This document shows, piece after piece, positions 1-4,329 of a DNA stretch of 6,682 nucleotides. Below the pieces are notes generated by a model. It was not told the DNA's origin. It made no database searches and was given only the letters and a program-made list of their open reading frames with translations. The translations under genes were made by a program, and so were the position numbers. The DNA is from Kiritimatiellia bacterium (GTDB taxonomy: Bacteria > Verrucomicrobiota > Kiritimatiellia > JAAZAB01): NCBI GenBank assembly GCA_018400335.1, contig JAGYMT010000102.1:1-6682 (forward strand), given 5' to 3'. Position 1 is the stretch's first letter; every line of letters begins with the position of its first letter.

Positions 1-96
1 CAGGGCGAAGCGAAGGTTATCCTTGAAGGTATTCTGGCCCATAACAGGCGGATCACCGCGGGCAGGAACGACGTCAAAGTTGGCAAGGGGGACAGA
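1..96 (+). other. Left-edge sequence, open in the frame of gene 1
   Basis: Two forward frames are open here. Frame 1 has no stop and runs straight into the ATG at 97; its third codon positions are GC-rich (22 of 32 by my count) and the peptide looks protein-like (it includes ILEGILAHNRRITAG). Frame 2 ends in a TGA at 98-100 that overlaps the ATG of gene 1 as ATGA, the classic coupling overlap, but its peptide is rich in Arg, Ser and Thr and its third positions are less GC-rich (18 of 32). Frame 3 stops at 24-26. I therefore cannot tell whether this is the end of an upstream gene, an N-terminal extension of gene 1, or untranslated leader. The signal peptide and ribosome binding site at 97 argue against the extension. 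No function can be assigned. Confidence 0.3.
85..92 (+). promoter_or_regulatory. Ribosome binding site of the secreted CBM-like gene
   Basis: The purine run AAGGGGGA lies 4 bases before the ATG at 97 (CAGA spacer). It is a plausible Shine-Dalgarno sequence and, with the signal peptide that starts directly at this ATG, it supports 97 as the start even though the frame is open further upstream. Confidence 0.55.
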
Positions 97-705
97 ATGA
101 AAGCAATTAATATGGTTTTATTCTTCATTGCGCTTGGACTGGCAGCCGCCAGCGCGCAGAACACCAACATCATCCGGAACGGAAGCTTCGACGATCCGGA
201 GGACCCCCTTCGCGGCTGGTTCACCGACTACTCAGTTGTGGGCGCAGCCAAGTATAAGAACAATGCCGGCCTTGTTTCCGTTGTTCCATCGGAAGCCGGG
301 CGTTCAAGGGTTATGAAGATGGAGAATGTTCAGGATGCCGGCACCAAGGCGGAGTCCCCGATATTCCCTTTCGATATAGCCAAGCGCTACCGCGCCACCC
401 TCTATATCAAGGGCGGACCCTACCGGGTATATTTCGCCGGATACCAGTGGAAGCCGGGCATCAGGCCGCACGACGATCCTCAACAGGAAGAGCTTCGAAT
501 GGTCTACAGGAGCAAGGTAGCAAAAGGTAAGACGAGGTCGTGGGATCGAATTTCTCTGGAAATACCGGGCGTTGAGGCATCGGAACAGAGCTTGAAACAT
601 CTCAGGAAGGTGCGTTTCCTGCGCCTTTTCATATACTTCCACACCTTCGACGGCGTGGGTGACACCGGGTTCGTGGATGACGTGTCAATCGTGCAGGTCA
701 AGTAA
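97..705 (+). CDS. Secreted protein with carbohydrate-binding-module-like (CBM4/9-type) beta-sandwich
   Basis: Predicted exported protein of 202 residues with no recognised catalytic domain. Residues 1-20 form a signal peptide: Lys2, a hydrophobic core VLFFIALGLAAA, and an A-S-A cleavage site before Gln21. The mature N-terminus carries the hallmark IIRNGSFDD (25-33) followed by GW (40-41), the usual opening strand of galactose-binding-like or CBM4/9-like jelly rolls ('NGSFE...GW'). The end, FVDDVSIVQV (192-201), is the matching last strand ('DDVSI'). The length suits one such domain and nothing else, so the protein probably binds a glycan or other ligand outside the cytoplasm, perhaps cell-surface polysaccharide. 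The ligand cannot be read from sequence. It contains no Cys for lipidation and no anchor motif, so it is likely soluble in the periplasm or secreted. The ATG at 97 is chosen because of the signal peptide and the purine-rich site just upstream. The next gene begins 35 bases downstream with no terminator between, suggesting co-transcription. Domain class is inferred from the terminal motifs only; the middle is not diagnostic. Confidence 0.8.
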   Translation: MKAINMVLFFIALGLAAASAQNTNIIRNGSFDDPEDPLRGWFTDYSVVGAAKYKNNAGLVSVVPSEAGRSRVMKMENVQDAGTKAESPIFPFDIAKRYRATLYIKGGPYRVYFAGYQWKPGIRPHDDPQQEELRMVYRSKVAKGKTRSWDRISLEIPGVEASEQSLKHLRKVRFLRLFIYFHTFDGVGDTGFVDDVSIVQVK

Positions 706-729
706 AACTTTTTCCACCACACCGTGTCC

Positions 730-734
730 GGAGA
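730..734 (+). promoter_or_regulatory. Ribosome binding site deciding the start of the DUF4175-type gene
   Basis: GGAGA sits 6 bases before ATG 741 but only 3 bases before the in-frame GTG at 738. Normal spacing favours ATG 741 as the start. The difference is one residue. Confidence 0.6.
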
Positions 735-740
735 TTTGTG

Positions 741-3700
741 ATGGCATCATCATTCGGCATTGACAGGCAGTTGAAGAGTATCGGACGGTCGCTTGTCTGG
801 AGCCGTATCAGACTGCGGCTCCTCTGGGGTCTGACGGGACTGCTGGGCGTAGTCTTTATTTTCAGCATGGCTGATCTCTTCTTCAGGGTAGGCGCGGCTG
901 GACGCCTGACGGCCGGCGGCGCGCTCCTGTGTGTGGTCGGCGCGATGGGCTGGCTGCTATACAGGACCTTCCGGGCGCGACTCTCGGCAGAGGGCGTGGC
1001 CGCCATTGTCGAGAAGGCACATCCCGAGCTTGACAACCGGCTCATCAACTATGTTCAGTTCTCCCACGCGGCCGGCGACAACCCTTTCAAGGATGCTTAC
1101 ATATCGTTCGGTGCGCCGGACCTGAAAACACTCGAGTATTCGAAGATGAAGAACCAGCGTGCGCAGAACATGGGCATGATAGCGCTGGCGGTGATGCTGA
1201 CTTTCATCCTTCTGCCCGCTATATTTCTCGGCAAGGCGTGGAGCGTGGCTATGCTGAGGGTTGTTAATCCGTTCGCCGGTGTCCAGCCCGTCACGCTCAC
1301 CCGCATTATAAATGTTCAGCCGGGCGACACCTTTGTCAAGCTGGGCGGGCCTGCCACTATTACGGCCGGAATCGAGGGATACACGGGGCACAGGGTTCGT
1401 ATTGATATTCACCCGGAAGATTCGACCCGGTCCACCTACGACCTCGGCAAAATCACCGGATCGGGCATACAGGAATTCTCATATGTCGTTCCGCGGGTCA
1501 ACACCAGCCTGCGCTACCGCTTCAAGGCAGGGGATGCCGTGCCGTCCGACTGGTACAAGCTCACCGCGCGCGCTCCGCCTGCTCTCACCAAAATAAGAAT
1601 GCGGATTTCACCGCCCGGCTATACGAGCCGTGAACGACAGGTGATTGATGCGCGCAAAAGCGATCCGCTGATACCGTTCGGATCCATGGTGCGGATAGCG
1701 GCTGAGGGAACATCGGATCTCCAATTCCTGCGCGTCACGGCGCCGAACAGTGAGCCGCTGGAAATGCTCCGGCAGGAGAACGAAGGATGGGCCGGAAGCC
1801 TTTTTGTCACGGATGCGGGCAGCATCGTATTCGCCTCCGCCGACTCGTTCGGCTCCGTACTTCGCGACGAAGTGGCCTTCCGCGTCGAGCCCGACCGCCC
1901 CCCGTCAATTGAACTGATAGCCCCCTCCGGACGCGGAATCCTGTCCCCGGGCGAATCGGCGCAAATCACGTTTCACGTTGCTGATGACTACGGGATCACG
2001 GAAATCGTCATGGAGGAGATCGCGCCGAACCAGAGGGAGGACGCGCGGGGAACGGTTCTCACCAACTGGTCCCTTTCATCGGCACGGGAGGCCAGGGAAA
2101 TCTGGCGCGACGAAAGATATGAAAAAACGAACAACATAATTGCCTACCGGATAGTCGCAAAGGATAACAACCCGTTTACCAACGGCATTACAATCTCGCG
2201 CCCGATCATCTTCAGCAAGGCTTCCAGTGAAAAGGTCGCCAAGCAGCGAGAGGAACTTGAGGAGAAGGGACTCTCCGGCATAAAGGAAGTGGTCGAACTG
2301 CAGCGCATGAACATTAAAACAACCCGATCGAACGGGGCCAGTCCGCTGGAAACCGGGGCGGAGGAATGGAGTGAGACCGCCGATCGGCAGACGCGCATAC
2401 GCAAACTGACCCGTGATCTTCTGCAGAACCCCATACGTCCGCTTGGCGGACAGACCGAAACCGTGCAAAAACTGTTTCTGAACGAAATGCCGCTTGCCAT
2501 AGAGGCGCTGGGCATGATTCCGTTGTCAGGACCCGAAATTGTTTCCGCGCGCCTATCCGAGGCGGTCCGCCTGCAGGAGGCGATACTGCGCGGACTGACT
2601 GCTTCTCAGTCCGCCGCGGACCGTGCCGCCAGTGATCGGCGCGAATCGGGCGTCACCGCCCTGATCCAGGCTCTCGTGGACAAGCAGGGCGACATCATCA
2701 AGCAGGTCAACACCTTCATTGAAACCGGGGCGAAAATACCGTCAGTGCTTGTTCGGCGACAGGATATGCTCGCATCGGACATGTCCGAATTCACACGAAC
2801 GTGCAAGCGTGATGCCGTGACAGCGGAAGGCACTGACCCTGCCTTTGCCGAAATACTTGCCGCCATGGCCGACGAATCTGAAAAAAGGGCCGTGAAAAAC
2901 GACATGATTATGGCATCGGAGCGACTTGAGCAGAACACAGGGTCTGCCGCCCTCCCCTTCGCCGACAAGGCTCTGGCCGGGCTGAAGGCCATCCAGGCCA
3001 TGCTGGAGGGCGTCCAGGTGCAACAGCAGCAGGAGGATATGGCCATGATGGCCGAAGCTTTGGATCTGGCCAAGGAAAAGGTTGAGAAGGTCAACGAACT
3101 CCACCAGCGCGTGATCGAGTCCATGGATGCGATAAGGGGCAGCGTTAACAAGAACGACGAGGAGTTCGATACCTTCATGGAGGAATACACCGAACTGGTC
3201 AAGAACACGAAAGAGGCCCTGCTCACGGTGCCTACGGATCTGCATGTCTTCACGGACTTGAACGTGGGGAACGAGATGATTGAGGATATCTTCACCGTTT
3301 TCGAGGAGATCGAGCAGGTTGTCGGATCTGAGAAAATGTCCGCCGAGGACATCATCCCGTTTGCATACGTCAAGGAGAAGGAACTCGTCGAGGGAATGGC
3401 TGAGATCAGCAAGGAGATCGAAGATATAGAGAAGTGGCTTTCCGACAAGCCCGAGAATTTCAAGGTGGATACCGAGGCGCACGACAAGGAGGAAATGCCC
3501 GAGTCGGGTATAGCTCTTGGACCCCTGAAATCACAGGTGGAGGATCTTATCGGCGAACTGCTGGAGGAGTCCGAGGAGATGGCGGACGCGGCGGAAGACA
3601 GCGCGACAACCCATGCCATGCCTGACACGGAAGCGGGATGGGATGCGCTGGAGGGCGATATCTCAACCTTTTCGGCCGACGGCGTATCCGGCAACCAGAA

Positions 3701-4322
3701 GCCGGACCACAAGGAACAGGACGGCCGCTCGATAGTGGGCCGCGAGGGGATGTCCGTCGGAGAGACGGCCGCCGATTCCGGAACCATTAGCGAGGGCGAT
3801 GAAGATATCGAAGCACGCCGGACCGAGGATCCCAGTCAGAGCGGCCAGGCGGATATTGACGGCGAAGGCAACACCGCGGCAACCGGCGGCGGAAAGCTTG
3901 CGACCGGCAAGGCTGAAGAGCTCGGCATGAGCGGCGGCACGGAGCGCAGAGAGTCCACCGAGGCAGGTTCTCAGGAGGGCATGGAGGCATTGCTTGCCAG
4001 GCAGGCTGATGCAATCTACGCGCAGGCTTCGCTCCAGAAGGTCAAGGCCGGCTCGCTCGTCGAGGCGGCCCACCACCTGCGTCAGGCGAGCGACGCAGTG
4101 GCGGACGGCCGCATACAACAGGTCTCGGAATTACGGAAGCTCGCCGTGTCAGCGCTGAGGAAGGCGCAAATTGAGCTTAATGCAGGGCCGATGGGATCGG
4201 TTGATATCACCAGGAAACCCGACGTCGTTGATTCCTTCACGGGCGGCGGGCATGACCTCGCCCCGCGCCAGTACAGGGACGCGGTGTCCGACTACTACAA
4301 GCTGCTGAACGAGTCCCTCTGA
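741..4322 (+). CDS. DUF4175-type membrane protein with large extracytoplasmic helical and acidic domain
   Basis: Inner-membrane protein of 1193 residues with no enzymatic motif. Hydrophobic segments lie at about 27-48, 58-74 and 144-164. A basic N-terminus (RSLVWSRIRLRLL) and the Arg-rich loop after segment 2 predict N-in topology with the long C-terminal part outside the cytoplasm. The region between segments 2 and 3 has IVEKAHPELDNRLINYVQF (89-107), resembling the 'E..yPeLgdRL' motif of planctomycete DUF4175-like proteins, and segment 3 is followed by a VVNPFAG...PGD stretch also typical of them. About 170-490 is beta-rich, with PDRPPSIEL (384-392) and ADDYGI (414-419) as in Ig-like strands of this family. 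About 494-960 is acidic and helical, with coiled-coil-like runs (KQREELEEKG; QVQQQQEDMAMMAEALD). About 960-1085 is Gly/Asp/Glu-rich and probably disordered. The C-terminus (about 1090-1193) is helical and ends in APRQYRDAVSDYYKLL. Cellular role is unknown; family members often neighbour MoxR, DUF58 and VWA genes, none of which is in view. Family assignment is by recalled motifs. Confidence 0.83.
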   Translation: MASSFGIDRQLKSIGRSLVWSRIRLRLLWGLTGLLGVVFIFSMADLFFRVGAAGRLTAGGALLCVVGAMGWLLYRTFRARLSAEGVAAIVEKAHPELDNRLINYVQFSHAAGDNPFKDAYISFGAPDLKTLEYSKMKNQRAQNMGMIALAVMLTFILLPAIFLGKAWSVAMLRVVNPFAGVQPVTLTRIINVQPGDTFVKLGGPATITAGIEGYTGHRVRIDIHPEDSTRSTYDLGKITGSGIQEFSYVVPRVNTSLRYRFKAGDAVPSDWYKLTARAPPALTKIRMRISPPGYTSRERQVIDARKSDPLIPFGSMVRIAAEGTSDLQFLRVTAPNSEPLEMLRQENEGWAGSLFVTDAGSIVFASADSFGSVLRDEVAFRVEPDRPPSIELIAPSGRGILSPGESAQITFHVADDYGITEIVMEEIAPNQREDARGTVLTNWSLSSAREAREIWRDERYEKTNNIIAYRIVAKDNNPFTNGITISRPIIFSKASSEKVAKQREELEEKGLSGIKEVVELQRMNIKTTRSNGASPLETGAEEWSETADRQTRIRKLTRDLLQNPIRPLGGQTETVQKLFLNEMPLAIEALGMIPLSGPEIVSARLSEAVRLQEAILRGLTASQSAADRAASDRRESGVTALIQALVDKQGDIIKQVNTFIETGAKIPSVLVRRQDMLASDMSEFTRTCKRDAVTAEGTDPAFAEILAAMADESEKRAVKNDMIMASERLEQNTGSAALPFADKALAGLKAIQAMLEGVQVQQQQEDMAMMAEALDLAKEKVEKVNELHQRVIESMDAIRGSVNKNDEEFDTFMEEYTELVKNTKEALLTVPTDLHVFTDLNVGNEMIEDIFTVFEEIEQVVGSEKMSAEDIIPFAYVKEKELVEGMAEISKEIEDIEKWLSDKPENFKVDTEAHDKEEMPESGIALGPLKSQVEDLIGELLEESEEMADAAEDSATTHAMPDTEAGWDALEGDISTFSADGVSGNQKPDHKEQDGRSIVGREGMSVGETAADSGTISEGDEDIEARRTEDPSQSGQADIDGEGNTAATGGGKLATGKAEELGMSGGTERRESTEAGSQEGMEALLARQADAIYAQASLQKVKAGSLVEAAHHLRQASDAVADGRIQQVSELRKLAVSALRKAQIELNAGPMGSVDITRKPDVVDSFTGGGHDLAPRQYRDAVSDYYKLLNESL

Positions 4323-4329
4323 TTAAGCC

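Noticed and set aside
738..740. GTG as start of the DUF4175-type gene
   Set aside because: It is in frame but only 3 bases from the GGAGA site; the adjoining ATG at 741 has normal spacing.
2606..3787. Long minus-strand open frame of 393 codons
   Set aside because: It is antisense to the acidic helical region of the DUF4175-type gene; its Ser-rich composition is what Glu-, Asp- and Ala-rich codons give when read backwards, and it shows no domain.
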